From: Bacillus tianshenii
Lineage (GTDB): Bacteria; Bacillota; Bacilli; Bacillales; Bacillaceae_N
Length of the DNA stretch: 64,000 nt
Direction: 5' to 3'
NCBI GenBank assembly: GCA_020524525.2
Contig: CP129018.1
Location: 868,001 to 932,000, forward strand
In this document: piece by piece, positions 36,944 through 46,321 of the stretch
How positions within the stretch are numbered: position 1 is the first letter of the stretch
Layout: each line of letters starts with the position of its first letter
The notes under the pieces: model-generated
The model's database searches: none
What the model was told of the DNA's origin: nothing
Seen by the model: the letters and a program-made list of their open reading frames with translations, nothing else
Made by a program: the position numbers and the translations under genes

Positions 36944-37027
36944 CGTGTTACACGTTTGCTTTCACGCTTAAAAGTAGCATATGATTAGATTGGATAAAAT
37001 GAATGCTTTGAAAAAGGATGGAACAGC

Positions 37028-40000
37028 ATGCGGAATCTTTTACATTTATCGAGAAATGATATACGCAGCTTATGCGGAAATCAACGTATTTATAATAGAG
37101 GAGAGACCTATTGGGAGATGGATCTTGCCGAGATCGTTAAGGTTGAGCCTGATGGTACATATATGGAAGCAGTTGTGATGGGGAATGAAGACTATGAAGT
37201 GACTGTAGGAATGAATGGATCGCACATCCATGCGGACTGTGCTTGTCCTGCATTTGAAACATACCCGTCATGGTGCAAGCATATTGTCGCAGCCCTCTTA
37301 GAAATGCATGAATTACACAAATACAATGAACTACAAGCCTATTACAGTGAATCAACAAAGCAGCTTGGAAGCTTTGAACAAGCTCGCTTAAAGCAAAAAA
37401 CAGATGAAATCATTCAATTGTTCAAAGGTTATAACGAGCAATCTCAAAGCTATGAAAAAGGAGAAAAGGAAACACTTCTTGTTGAATATCTCGTCAAAAT
37501 GGTTTTTACGGCAGGTCAAACGATGCTTGGAATCGAGCTAAAGGTCGGACCGAAGCGGCCATTTGTCGTTAAAAACATGAAGCAGTTCCTCTTAAGTGTA
37601 GCTGAGGGGCGAATTCACCATTTCACGAAAACCTTTACGTATGAACCAGACGTTTATCAATTTCAGCGTGAGGATGCGGAAATTTTGGATAAGCTCGTCC
37701 ATATCGTACGAAATGAATCATTTTATAAACAAGCGGTCTATTTTCCGATGCTTGCTGAGCAAAACCATCGTTTGTTAATCATTCCGCCGTTTGCTGCAAA
37801 TGAAATTTTTCCGAAGCTTAGCAGCCGCCCTGTGAAGATAGAAGATATTGACGCATACGGGCATACACTGCAGTGGCAAAAAGGCCTTCCGGAGCTTGAC
37901 TTTCAGCTGGAGCAAACGGATGATGCAAACTTCTTATTAAGCGTCCGGTCCTTGCAGGATATGGAGATTATTGACCTGTACGGCTACCTTTATCATCACG
38001 GTTGTTTATATGAATTAACAGAGAGTCAGCTGCAAATGTTGAAGGATTTAAAGGAAACCATGCCGTTTCAAGGGGAATTAACAATCGCACCTGAGCAGAT
38101 GGAAGGGCTTGTGTCCAATGTGATTCCAGCGTTAAAACGGCTCGGTACTGTTTCGATGAGTGAAGGTGTGTCACAACAAATCAAAACTCCGCCGCTTCAT
38201 GCGAAAATCATGGCTGATATAGAAGGTGACCGGTTAACAGCCGACCTTCAGTTCCAATACGGGGAAACGACGATCCAGCCGTTAATTCATACAGATGTCG
38301 AGTATGAAGAAGGTGCGATTCTGATGCGTGACATTGATAAAGAAAACCGCCTGCTTCGCTTAATTGAAACAACCCCGTTTAAATGGAACGGCCGGGAGCT
38401 ATTTATTGAAGGGGAAGAGCAGATTTATCAGTTTTTGTATGAGTCATTGCCAGACTTACAGGCGAAAGCGGATGTTTATTTAACACAGTCTGTGAAGGAC
38501 ATCTTGTTTGATGATGAGGTTCCTGAGACGAATATTGACCTTCAGCCATCATCCCGCTTATTAGAAATTAACTTTAATATGACAGGCATCGACCCAGCGG
38601 AAGTGGAGACGATTTTAAAATCAGTGGTCGAAAAGAAAAAATATTATCGCCTTTCTGACGGTCGTTTTGTTTCATTAGAGCGAGACGAATTTCAGTCTAT
38701 TCGCCATCTATTTGAAGAGCTGAACTTAAAGAAATCAGAAATCAATGGGGAGAGATTAGAGCTTCCAGCGATGCGGGCCCTTCAAGTAGAAGGTGTAGCA
38801 GCTCAAAGCGGGAATGCGATGAAAATCGGCAAGCAGTATCGCAGACTTCTTGATAATATGAAGCATCCTGATAACTTGGATTTTGAGGTGCCAGACAGTT
38901 TACAAGGAACAATGCGGGATTATCAGAAAGCAGGCTTTCAATGGCTGAAAACACTTGCGTACTACCACTTTGGCGGCATTCTAGCAGATGATATGGGGCT
39001 TGGGAAGACGCTTCAGAGTATCGCGTATATTTTATCAGAGAAAGAAGCTGATCCAAATGGAACGGTATTAATCGTTGCACCGGCTTCTCTTGTGTATAAT
39101 TGGCAGAATGAGTGCCGGAAGTTTGCGCCGACATTGCGCGTAGGGGTAGCCGCAGGCGATCAGACAGAGCGAAAGGCGGTGCTTGAGGACCTATCGAATG
39201 TTGATGTTCTCGTCACCTCATACCCGCTTATCCGTCGTGATATCGACCTCTATCAGCATATACAGTTTGCATCATTAATCCTTGATGAAGCACAAGCGAT
39301 TAAAAATGCCCAAACCCAAACGGCTCAAGCTGTCAAGCAACTGAAAGCCGTACAGCGCTTTGCGTTAAGTGGTACACCGATTGAAAATACACTTGATGAG
39401 CTATGGTCGATTTTTCAAACGATTATGCCTGGCTTCTTTCCTGGAAAAACAAGCTTTAAAAAGCTGTCACAAGAGAAGATTTCACGAATGGTGCGGCCAT
39501 TTGTTTTACGAAGGATGAAGAAGGAAGTGCTGAAAGAGCTACCGGATAAGATTGAAACGACGAATATCACTGAGCTAACGTCAGAGCAGAAGACACTTTA
39601 TCTTGGATATTTACAGCAGATTCAGCAAGAGACGAAAGAAACTCTTCAAAGCGGCGGCCTACAGCGAAACCGAATGAAGATTTTAGCAGGGTTAACACGG
39701 CTGCGGCAGCTTTGTTGTCATCCAGGCATGTTTTTGGAGAATTATACGGGAACGTCAGGTAAGTTTGAACAGCTCTTGGAACTGTTAGAGGAAGCGCAAC
39801 GCTCAGGGAGGCGTGTGTTGATCTTTTCACAATTTACAAGCATGCTGGCGATTATTAGGCAGGAGCTCGACCGTCGCGGAGCAAGTTACTTTTACCTTGA
39901 TGGTCAGACACCTTCTGAGAAGCGGGTTAAGATGACCGAGCAATTTAACGAAGGTGAGCGCGATTTGTTCCTCGTTTCCTTAAAAGCAGGTGGAACAGGA

Positions 40001-40282
40001 TTGAACTTAACAGGTGCTGACACCGTCATTTTGTACGACTTATGGTGGAACCCTGCGGTAGACAGTCAAGCTATTGACCGCGCTTATCGAATTGGTCAGA
40101 AAAATGTTGTACAAGTGATTCGGCTTATTACGCACGGGACAATCGAAGAGAAAATCTATGATTTGCAGCAAAAGAAGAAAGCGTTGATTGAAAATGTCAT
40201 TCAGCCTGGTGAGACAATGCTTTCCAGTCTTTCGGAAAATGAAATTCGCGAGCTGTTAAGCTTGTCGGCTGGGAATGATTAG
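37028..40282 (+). CDS. SNF2-family DNA helicase with N-terminal SWIM zinc finger (YwqA-like)
   Basis: A 1084-residue protein. SWIM finger: CACPAFETYPSWCKH (about residues 75-89). A long middle region of unknown fold follows to about 610, then the SNF2 ATPase: ADDMGLGKTLQSIAYIL (Walker A), LDEAQAIKN (Walker B), ALSGTPIENTLDELWSIF, and helicase_C with IFSQFTSML, SLKAGGTGLNLTGADTVI and AIDRAYRIGQKN. Such proteins translocate on duplex DNA to remodel complexes or aid repair. AAAGGATGG precedes the ATG. It sits between yktA and yktB, where I do not expect it from B. subtilis, so its location looks lineage-specific. Confidence 0.92.
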   Translation: MRNLLHLSRNDIRSLCGNQRIYNRGETYWEMDLAEIVKVEPDGTYMEAVVMGNEDYEVTVGMNGSHIHADCACPAFETYPSWCKHIVAALLEMHELHKYNELQAYYSESTKQLGSFEQARLKQKTDEIIQLFKGYNEQSQSYEKGEKETLLVEYLVKMVFTAGQTMLGIELKVGPKRPFVVKNMKQFLLSVAEGRIHHFTKTFTYEPDVYQFQREDAEILDKLVHIVRNESFYKQAVYFPMLAEQNHRLLIIPPFAANEIFPKLSSRPVKIEDIDAYGHTLQWQKGLPELDFQLEQTDDANFLLSVRSLQDMEIIDLYGYLYHHGCLYELTESQLQMLKDLKETMPFQGELTIAPEQMEGLVSNVIPALKRLGTVSMSEGVSQQIKTPPLHAKIMADIEGDRLTADLQFQYGETTIQPLIHTDVEYEEGAILMRDIDKENRLLRLIETTPFKWNGRELFIEGEEQIYQFLYESLPDLQAKADVYLTQSVKDILFDDEVPETNIDLQPSSRLLEINFNMTGIDPAEVETILKSVVEKKKYYRLSDGRFVSLERDEFQSIRHLFEELNLKKSEINGERLELPAMRALQVEGVAAQSGNAMKIGKQYRRLLDNMKHPDNLDFEVPDSLQGTMRDYQKAGFQWLKTLAYYHFGGILADDMGLGKTLQSIAYILSEKEADPNGTVLIVAPASLVYNWQNECRKFAPTLRVGVAAGDQTERKAVLEDLSNVDVLVTSYPLIRRDIDLYQHIQFASLILDEAQAIKNAQTQTAQAVKQLKAVQRFALSGTPIENTLDELWSIFQTIMPGFFPGKTSFKKLSQEKISRMVRPFVLRRMKKEVLKELPDKIETTNITELTSEQKTLYLGYLQQIQQETKETLQSGGLQRNRMKILAGLTRLRQLCCHPGMFLENYTGTSGKFEQLLELLEEAQRSGRRVLIFSQFTSMLAIIRQELDRRGASYFYLDGQTPSEKRVKMTEQFNEGERDLFLVSLKAGGTGLNLTGADTVILYDLWWNPAVDSQAIDRAYRIGQKNVVQVIRLITHGTIEEKIYDLQQKKKALIENVIQPGETMLSSLSENEIRELLSLSAGND

Positions 40283-40371
40283 GCAAAAATGCTTAATATC
40301 GAGGATTGAAGATTAGATGTGGTGGGAGCTGGGAAAATAAGTAGTATCACGTTGCGGAGGTGAGAACCGAA

Positions 40372-40752
40372 ATGCCTTGGACGAAAAATGACTATCCTTC
40401 TTCCATGAAGAACCTTCCATCCGATGTGCGAAACAAAGCAATTGAAATTGCTAACTCTCTTGTTGAGAAAGAGGGGATGGAAGAAGGCCGCGCAATCGCG
40501 ATTGCCACTTCTCAGGCAGAAAAAAGTGAAGGTGACAATAGTGATGCCGGTGATAAGCTGATCTATCATGTGCAGCCGCAGGATGAGGAATGGGCTGTAA
40601 TGAAAGAAGGCGCAAAGCAAGCAAGCTATACATTTTCAACAAAGAATGAAGCGATGGATAAGGGACGTGAGCTCATGAATAACAATGATTGCGAGCTTAT
40701 CGTTCATAAGCGTGACGGCTCGATACAAGACCGCATTAACAATGATAGTTAA
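40372..40752 (+). CDS. ChaB-like/DUF2188 stress protein (YdaT-like)
   Basis: A 126-residue protein in two parts. The first 50 residues (PWTKNDYPSSMKNLPSDVRNKAIEIANSLV...GRAIAIATSQA) resemble ChaB, and residues about 60-120 (YHVQPQDEEWAVMKEGAKQASYTFSTKNEAMDKGREL...IVHKRDGSI) are a DUF2188 domain. This fusion is that of B. subtilis YdaT, a general-stress protein of unknown role. GGAGGTGAG precedes ATG 40372. Confidence 0.8.
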   Translation: MPWTKNDYPSSMKNLPSDVRNKAIEIANSLVEKEGMEEGRAIAIATSQAEKSEGDNSDAGDKLIYHVQPQDEEWAVMKEGAKQASYTFSTKNEAMDKGRELMNNNDCELIVHKRDGSIQDRINNDS

Positions 40753-40878
40753 TGGTTCCTCCGCCGTATTTCTATACTTAATGTGAAATAGAACCACCAC
40801 AGCTGTATCATCAACGAGATAAGAGGTGCTTCGGACCCATTTCTTATTGCGTGGTGATGAGTGAAAACCCACCTACTG

Positions 40879-40909
40879 AAAAAAACGTCCCAAAGCGGGA
40901 CGTTTTTTT
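40879..40909. terminator. Bidirectional terminator
   Basis: ACGTCCC (40885-40891) pairs with GGGACGT (40897-40903), with A6 on the left and T6 on the right; it separates two convergent genes. Confidence 0.88.
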
Positions 40910-40935
40910 CACATGTTGAGGCTGTGATGCATATT

Positions 40936-41571
40936 TTATTCGTATACGTTTTGGGCGAGTGTATAGAGCGGTGTCAGTGTTTCGAATGTATCGGTTATTT
41001 TCTTACTGAGCTCATCTCCGCTCATTTGTACTGCATCTTCGCGTTTGATATGAATTCCACAAAGAATTTCAGCTTTCTTCACATCTTTTAAGCGGGTAAT
41101 CAGTTGTTGCAAGCCTTCTTCTTCAAGCTGTCCTTGTGGTGTTGCTTCTGGCTTTGTATGGTCGCCGGACCAAACGAAATGCGCTGGAATTTGTTGGAGT
41201 ACATCATCCAAATTTTCTTCAAGCTTGTGCGCGTAAGTTTGTTTGATTGGTGATTCATAGATAAGCGCATACCAGACGAACAAATGGGTTTCCCATAGGC
41301 CGATTTGAAAATGAGGCAGTTTCTTATAGCCTCGTTTGCTGGAGCCGAACGCTACCCACGTGTCATTAGGGGGGTTCTTCGTGCGGCGTGCATGCTTGGC
41401 AACGTGAGGAAACATTTCATCTCCTGTTAATGCCGATAGTGTTGGGGCAAAGTGGTCGCCAAGTGTATGTAATTTAGGTCGAATCGTTTCTTTCAAAGCA
41501 CTCATGCGCTCATCAAGTCCATCAATGGTAAAGACATTGAAATCTTCATCTGTAAATCCGTTAAAGCTCAT
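40936..41571 (-). CDS. yktB: UPF0637/DUF1054 family protein YktB
   Basis: A 211-residue protein with [68 protein letters not shown] and a basic/aromatic core. It matches the YktB (UPF0637) family, whose structure is known but whose biochemical role is not. The order relative to yktA and yktC agrees with B. subtilis. Confidence 0.9.
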   Translation of the reverse strand: MSFNGFTDEDFNVFTIDGLDERMSALKETIRPKLHTLGDHFAPTLSALTGDEMFPHVAKHARRTKNPPNDTWVAFGSSKRGYKKLPHFQIGLWETHLFVWYALIYESPIKQTYAHKLEENLDDVLQQIPAHFVWSGDHTKPEATPQGQLEEEGLQQLITRLKDVKKAEILCGIHIKREDAVQMSGDELSKKITDTFETLTPLYTLAQNVYE

Positions 41572-41871
41572 CCTCTGCTGCCTCCAATTCTTTCCGAAGT
41601 TTCTGTTAACAGTTTACCACAATTCATTTGATTCAATGAAATTTGCATGTTTGAAATAGCGAAGTTTGAGGGAAAATACAGGTAAATACTTAATTTTGTA
41701 CCATTTTGAAACATGCTTGCATAAACTAAATTAACAAAACCACCACATACCACAAGTACTTTCCTCCAGAACCATTCACTTCACATTCAATAATCAGAAA
41801 ATTCAGTTTTTAAGGGTTGTGTGGTTTTTCGTCGCAGCTGCTGCGACAAAAATAAGTGAAGGGGTGTATCA
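41572..41871. other. Intergenic region between yktB and ykzI
   Basis: A 300-base gap with divergent promoters expected. Its only clear structure is the perfect 7-bp stem GTCGCAG-ctg-CTGCGAC (41831-41847), which ends about 10 bases before the ykzI ribosome site and lacks a T-run. Confidence 0.45.
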
Positions 41872-42061
41872 ATGAAGCAGGTTATGGAAGTTTTCAAACG
41901 TACAAATGCAGAAAAACGAATCCCGGTTTTGCGCCTCGAAATTGACTATGAATTAGCAACCCTTTTTGATGCATTGCAAACGTCTGATGAGGAGCAAGTT
42001 CAAAAATCAAAAAAAGAAGCTTGAAACATTCCGCCAAGAAATGCTTCGTTTAGAGGCATAA
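41872..42061 (+). pseudogene. ykzI: YkzI-like small protein with frameshift in an A7 run
   Basis: The frame from ATG 41872 (AAGGGG ahead) gives 50 residues (KQVMEVFKRTNAEKRIPVLR, DYELATLFDALQ) and stops at 42022 after SKKEA. A run of seven A (42009-42015) precedes the loss. With six A the frame continues KSKKKLETFRQEMLRLEA to a stop at 42059-42061, giving a 62-residue protein like B. subtilis YkzI in size and position. The tail is thus intact but out of frame. Mutation, sequencing error or slippage on the A-run could each explain this. Confidence 0.72.
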
Positions 42062-42072
42062 TGATAGGCAGC

Positions 42073-42104
42073 GGCGAACCTTTCTATAAAGGGTTCGTCA
42101 TTTT
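42073..42104 (+). terminator. Terminator of ykzI
   Basis: GGCGAACC (42073-42080) pairs with GGTTCGTC (42092-42099), followed by ATTTTTG. Confidence 0.72.
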
Positions 42105-42206
42105 TGTGCGTCCGGATGATTTTTCATCTGGGATTCCTTGGCGTATAATGAGATCAATACCATCGTATACATAAGCGATACTTTTGATAGAAATGGGGTT
42201 TTGCAT

Positions 42207-43001
42207 GTGGCAAATGATTGGCAGAAAATTTATAAACAAACAAAAGAATGGGTAAGGGAAGCCGGCACACGAATTCGTGCGTCATTCTCTGAAACCTTAA
42301 TGGTAGATTATAAGCTGAATCCATCCGACCTCGTTACAAATATGGATAAGCAAACAGAACAATACTTCATCGCAAAAATAAAAGAACATTATCCAGAGCA
42401 CCGTATTTTAGGAGAAGAAGGGTACGGCGATATCGTCGATACAGTCGATGGAACCGTTTGGATTATCGATCCGATTGACGGAACGATGAATTTCGTACAT
42501 ATGCAGCGTCACTTTGCCATCTCAGTTGGGATTTATCACAATGGGGAAGGCATCATTGGGATGATATATGATGTGGTCAATGACGAACTCTACCATACGA
42601 AAAAAGGGGAAGGTGCTTACAAAAATGATGAACAGCTGCCGATGCTTGGGGAAATTTCGGTTGATAAAGCTGTTGTAAGCGTCAATGCAGGCTGGGTCAT
42701 CCCGAACTCTCGAATTGAGCCGCATATTTTACCTCCGCTTGTAAAAGCACTCCGCGGCACACGTTCAATGGGGTCTGCTGCGATTGAAATGGCTTATGTT
42801 GCGTCTGGGAAGATCGATGGGTATATTACGCTTCAGCTCGCGCCATGGGATTATGCTGCCGGGAAAATCTTAATCGAGGAAGTCGGCGGGAGAGCGACGA
42901 ACGTAGCAGGGAAACCGTTAAATGTCCTTGAGAAAAGCACCGTTTTCGTCGGAAAGCCTGGATTGCATGAACAGATCGTTAAGGATTATTTATTGAAATA
43001 G
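42207..43001 (+). CDS. yktC: Inositol monophosphatase family protein YktC
   Basis: A 264-residue Mg2+-dependent phosphatase: LGEEGYG (metal Glu), WIIDPIDGTMNFVH, GSAAIEMAYVASGKIDGYI and LAPWDYAAGKILIEEVGG. It hydrolyses inositol monophosphate or related sugar phosphates. I chose GTG 42207, with ATGGGG 8-12 bases upstream, because it gives the length and N-terminus of B. subtilis YktC; the longer frame from 42138 adds unrelated residues. Confidence 0.92.
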   Translation: MANDWQKIYKQTKEWVREAGTRIRASFSETLMVDYKLNPSDLVTNMDKQTEQYFIAKIKEHYPEHRILGEEGYGDIVDTVDGTVWIIDPIDGTMNFVHMQRHFAISVGIYHNGEGIIGMIYDVVNDELYHTKKGEGAYKNDEQLPMLGEISVDKAVVSVNAGWVIPNSRIEPHILPPLVKALRGTRSMGSAAIEMAYVASGKIDGYITLQLAPWDYAAGKILIEEVGGRATNVAGKPLNVLEKSTVFVGKPGLHEQIVKDYLLK

Positions 43002-43015
43002 AGAAAAAACTTTTG

Positions 43016-43044
43016 TTGACACGTTTTTTTATCCATGCTAAACT
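43016..43044 (+). promoter_or_regulatory. Promoter of the metNPQ operon
   Basis: TTGACA (43016-43021) and TAAACT (43039-43044) are 17 bp apart; predicted start is near 43051, about 30 bases before the riboswitch. Confidence 0.75.
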
Positions 43045-43082
43045 TTCAATCATGCTCAAGTCACACAATTACATACGACGAA

Positions 43083-43254
43083 CTCTTATCAAGAGAGGTG
43101 GAGGGACTGTGCCCTGTGAAGCCCGGCAACCGTCATGCATAACGAACTATGGATGAAATGGTGCCAATTCCTGCAAAGCAGATTGCTTTGAGAGATGAGA
43201 GGAAGGATTATTTTAGAATAGTAAACCTTTCTGCTCATCGCAGAGAGGTTTTTT
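43083..43254 (+). promoter_or_regulatory. SAM-I (S-box) riboswitch with terminator
   Basis: The aptamer (43083-43202) has P1 CTCTTATC (43083-43090) with GATGAGAG (43194-43201), the conserved AGAGAGGTGGAGGGACTG, GAAGCCCGGCAACC and the later GGTGCCAATTCCTGC block. The expression platform is a terminator: AAACCTTTCTGC (43223-43234) with GCAGAGAGGTTT (43240-43251) and T6. High S-adenosylmethionine should stop transcription before metN. One base is inserted relative to the usual GACTGGCCC/TGAAG form (ACTGTGCCCTGTGAAG). Confidence 0.97.
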
Positions 43255-43311
43255 GGTGTTAGACGAAGCATTTGAATACGAACAGGTCGCAGCAGAAGAA
43301 GGTGGTTTAAA

Positions 43312-44337
43312 ATGATTGAATTAAAACAAATTAAGAAAGTTTTTTCAACTAGCAGTGGTGATGTCCGCGCGGTTGATGATGTGAACTTAAAAATCGAAAA
43401 AGGCGAAATATTCGGGATTATCGGATACAGTGGAGCAGGGAAATCGACGTTAATCCGGATGCTTAATAAGCTTGAAACGGCCTCAAGCGGCGAAATTACA
43501 ATTGCTGGACGTAATATTTCAAAGCTTGAAGGAAAGGGCCTGCGTGAAGCAAGACAAGAGATTAGTATGATCTTTCAGCACTTTAACTTGCTTTGGTCAC
43601 GCACTGTACGTGATAACATTGCCTTTCCACTTGAAATAGCAGGTGTATCGAAAGCAGAGCGGTTACAACGTGTCGATGAATTAATCAAGCTTGTTGGCTT
43701 AGAGGGACGCGAAGATGCTTATCCATCTCAATTAAGCGGCGGGCAGAAGCAGCGTGTCGGCATTGCCAGAGCACTTGCGAATCGGCCAAAGGTGTTGCTT
43801 TGTGATGAAGCAACTTCAGCATTAGACCCGCAGACAACCGACTCCATTCTTGACTTACTCGTTGATATTAACGAAAAGCTCGGCTTAACAATTGTGCTGA
43901 TTACCCATGAAATGCATGTTATTCGAAAGATTTGTCATCGTGTTGCCGTGATGGAGAGCGGTAAAGTTGTTGAACAAGGGGCTGTGCTTGATGTGTTCCG
44001 CAAGCCGAAAGAAAACATTACGAAGCGGTTTGTCAAACAAGTAACAGAGCCTGAAGAAACGAAAGAAACAATCGAACATTTACTAGAGCAGTATCCAAAC
44101 GGAATAGTCATTCAGCTTACATTCGTTGGCGAAGAAGCGGAAAAGCCGCTTATCACACAATTAATCAGAAAATTTGAATTAGATGTAAATATCGTACAAG
44201 GAAAAATTTCGCAAACACAAACAGGTGCTTATGGAACGCTGTTTGTCCATTTAGAAGGTGCGAAGGAAGAAGTCGAGCAAGCCATTGCCTTCATCGTAGA
44301 CAGAAAAGTAGAAGTGGAGGTGGTTGAACATGCTTGA
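43312..44337 (+). CDS. metN: Methionine ABC transporter ATP-binding protein MetN
   Basis: A 341-residue ABC ATPase: Walker A GYSGAGKST, Q-loop MIFQHFNLL, signature QLSGGQKQRVGIARAL, Walker B VLLCDEATSALDP and ITHEM switch His. Residues about 265-341 form the NIL regulatory domain that binds methionine in this family. It energises import of D/L-methionine through MetP. The operon is under SAM riboswitch control. AGAAGGTGG precedes the ATG. Confidence 0.97.
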   Translation: MIELKQIKKVFSTSSGDVRAVDDVNLKIEKGEIFGIIGYSGAGKSTLIRMLNKLETASSGEITIAGRNISKLEGKGLREARQEISMIFQHFNLLWSRTVRDNIAFPLEIAGVSKAERLQRVDELIKLVGLEGREDAYPSQLSGGQKQRVGIARALANRPKVLLCDEATSALDPQTTDSILDLLVDINEKLGLTIVLITHEMHVIRKICHRVAVMESGKVVEQGAVLDVFRKPKENITKRFVKQVTEPEETKETIEHLLEQYPNGIVIQLTFVGEEAEKPLITQLIRKFELDVNIVQGKISQTQTGAYGTLFVHLEGAKEEVEQAIAFIVDRKVEVEVVEHA

Positions 44338-44986
44338 GAACGTAAAGTGGGAAAAGGTGTGGGAAGCCACGCTTGAAACATTATATATGACAAGCATTTC
44401 TGTTGCTGTTACTTTTATTCTCGGCATTATGCTTGGGCTATTGCTTTTCTTAACAGCGAAAGGGAACTTGTGGGAGAATAAATTTTTCTACTGGATTACA
44501 GCAGCAGTTGTGAATGTGTTCCGTTCAATTCCGTTTATTATCCTTATTATATTACTAATTCCGTTTACGAGGACGCTTGTTGGAACGATTCTCGGAGCAA
44601 AGGCGGCACTTCCAGCCTTGATTATCGGTGCAGCCCCGTTTTATGCGCGGATGGTTGAAATTGCCCTGCGTGAAGTTGATAAAGGGGTTATCGAAGCAGC
44701 CCGCTCAATGGGGGCAAAGACAAGCACAATTATTTTCAAAGTACTTCTGCCTGAATCAATGCCAGCGCTGATTTCAGGAATTACGGTTACAGCAATTGCA
44801 CTTGTCGGCTATACAGCCATGGCAGGGGTAGTCGGTGCAGGTGGGTTAGGAACACTTGCATACTTAGAAGGCTTCCAGCGCAGTCATAATGATGTGACGC
44901 TTGTTGCGACAGTGGTGATTCTGATTATTGTCTTTATTTTGCAAATTATCGGTGACACACTGACAACCAAAACCGATAAACGCTGA
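44330..44986 (+). CDS. metP: Methionine ABC transporter permease MetP
   Basis: A 218-residue permease with five or six membrane helices and the EAA loop VIEAARSMGAKTSTIIFKVLLPESMP that contacts MetN. ATG 44330 with GGAGGTGG ahead overlaps the end of metN by 8 bases, implying coupling; the TTG at 44324 is rejected. Confidence 0.95.
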   Translation: MLENVKWEKVWEATLETLYMTSISVAVTFILGIMLGLLLFLTAKGNLWENKFFYWITAAVVNVFRSIPFIILIILLIPFTRTLVGTILGAKAALPALIIGAAPFYARMVEIALREVDKGVIEAARSMGAKTSTIIFKVLLPESMPALISGITVTAIALVGYTAMAGVVGAGGLGTLAYLEGFQRSHNDVTLVATVVILIIVFILQIIGDTLTTKTDKR

Positions 44987-45065
44987 TTTGTTGGACGTTT
45001 AATCACACTACAATGATTTGTTTACTATGTTTTAACATATAAAAAAGAAAAGGGAGAGAGATAAA

Positions 45066-45911
45066 ATGAAAAAGTTTTTATCGATTCTATTTGCTGCACT
45101 TTTATTAGTAGCATTAACAGCGTGCGGCAGTAGTGAAGACGCAGCGCCGGAAGAAGGCGGCTCAGAAGGTGAAGAGTCTAAGAAGCTAGTCGTTGGCGCA
45201 TCGAACGTACCGCATGCAGAAATTTTAGAAGAAGCAAAGCCGTTATTAGAGGAAAAAGGCTATGAGCTTGAAATTGTAACATTCCAGGATTACATTTTGC
45301 CAAACAAAGCACTTGCTGATAAAGAAATTGATGCAAACTACTTCCAGCACATTCCTTACTTAGAAGCACAAAAAGAAGAGCATGGCTATGATTTCACAAA
45401 TGCAGGCGGCATTCACATTGAGCCGATCGGCGTCTATTCACAAGAGTATCAATCTCTTGATGAACTACCAGAAGGTGCAACAATTATTATGAGTAACTCG
45501 GTCGCTGATCATGGCCGTATTTTGACAATGCTTGAAAGCAAGGGATTAATTACGTTAGAAGAAGGCGTTGACAAAACAAGCGCTACTGTTGATGATATCG
45601 CTGAAAATCCAAAGAAGCTTGAATTCAAAGCAGACGTTGAAGCAGGACTACTTCCACAAATCTATAAGAATGGTGAAGGCGATGCTGTATTAATTAACAC
45701 GAACTATGCAATTGATGCAGGCTTAAATCCGTTGGAAGATGCGATTACGATTGAAGGCAGTGAATCACCATATGTGAACGTAATTGCTGTTCGCACTGGT
45801 GATGAAGAGAAAGAATCAATTCAAACATTAGTCGATGTATTACGTTCAGAAGAAATTCAAACATTTATTAAAGAAGAATATAAAGGTGCGGTTGTACCTG
45901 TAACTGAATAA
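45066..45911 (+). CDS. metQ: Methionine-binding lipoprotein MetQ
   Basis: A 281-residue NlpA-family lipoprotein: signal peptide with lipobox LTACG (Cys about 20), then KLVVGASNVPHAEILEEAKPLL, DYILPNKALADKEIDANYFQH and NTNYAIDAGLNP. It delivers methionine to MetNP. AAAGGGAGAG precedes the ATG; a terminator follows. Confidence 0.96.
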   Translation: MKKFLSILFAALLLVALTACGSSEDAAPEEGGSEGEESKKLVVGASNVPHAEILEEAKPLLEEKGYELEIVTFQDYILPNKALADKEIDANYFQHIPYLEAQKEEHGYDFTNAGGIHIEPIGVYSQEYQSLDELPEGATIIMSNSVADHGRILTMLESKGLITLEEGVDKTSATVDDIAENPKKLEFKADVEAGLLPQIYKNGEGDAVLINTNYAIDAGLNPLEDAITIEGSESPYVNVIAVRTGDEEKESIQTLVDVLRSEEIQTFIKEEYKGAVVPVTE

Positions 45912-45918
45912 ATGAAAG

Positions 45919-45954
45919 AAGGCTCATCCCATGTTGAGTGGGGTGAGCCTTTTC
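45919..45954 (+). terminator. Terminator of metNPQ
   Basis: AAGGCTCATCCC (45919-45930) pairs with GGGGTGAGCCTT (45940-45951), followed by T-rich sequence. Confidence 0.88.
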
Positions 45955-45955
45955 G

Positions 45956-46147
45956 TTATAGCTTTCCTTCATCACGGTATTTCTTTTTTGTCTTAAAGCC
46001 AAGCCCCATAAAAGTAATTGCAGCGAGTATAAATACGATAATGCCGACAATGCTTTTTGCGCCGATAGCAAATCCGACAGCTATAAAGCAAGCCGTTACA
46101 GCTAAGGCGTAGCCAAGCAAAGGCCATTTGATATTTTGCACAGTCAT
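45956..46147 (-). CDS. ylaF: YlaF-like small membrane protein (DUF5325)
   Basis: A 63-residue protein with two membrane helices (LLGYALAVTACFIAVGFAIG and IVGIIVFILAAITFMGLGF) and a basic tail (KTKKKYRDEG). This matches the YlaF/DUF5325 type found beside typA in Bacillus. Function unknown. AAGGGGGAAATG precedes the start on the minus strand. Confidence 0.8.
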   Translation of the reverse strand: MTVQNIKWPLLGYALAVTACFIAVGFAIGAKSIVGIIVFILAAITFMGLGFKTKKKYRDEGKL

Positions 46148-46321
46148 TTCCCCCTTAACCGATGGACGATCTGTACTTCATCATAACAGAATTTTTTGAG
46201 TACGGACAGAGAGGAATAATCGTCTTTCGTCACTTTTCGAGTTTAAGCAGACATTTAACCGCAAAGTATGATATACTTGTCTAGTTATGAACTCGTATTG
46301 AAAATTTAGGAGTGAATTTTT

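Noticed and set aside
40783-40805. TGTGAAATAGA resembling the cydA Crp/Fnr box
   Set aside because: The right half is ACCAC rather than TCACA, and it lies downstream of one gene with no promoter context.
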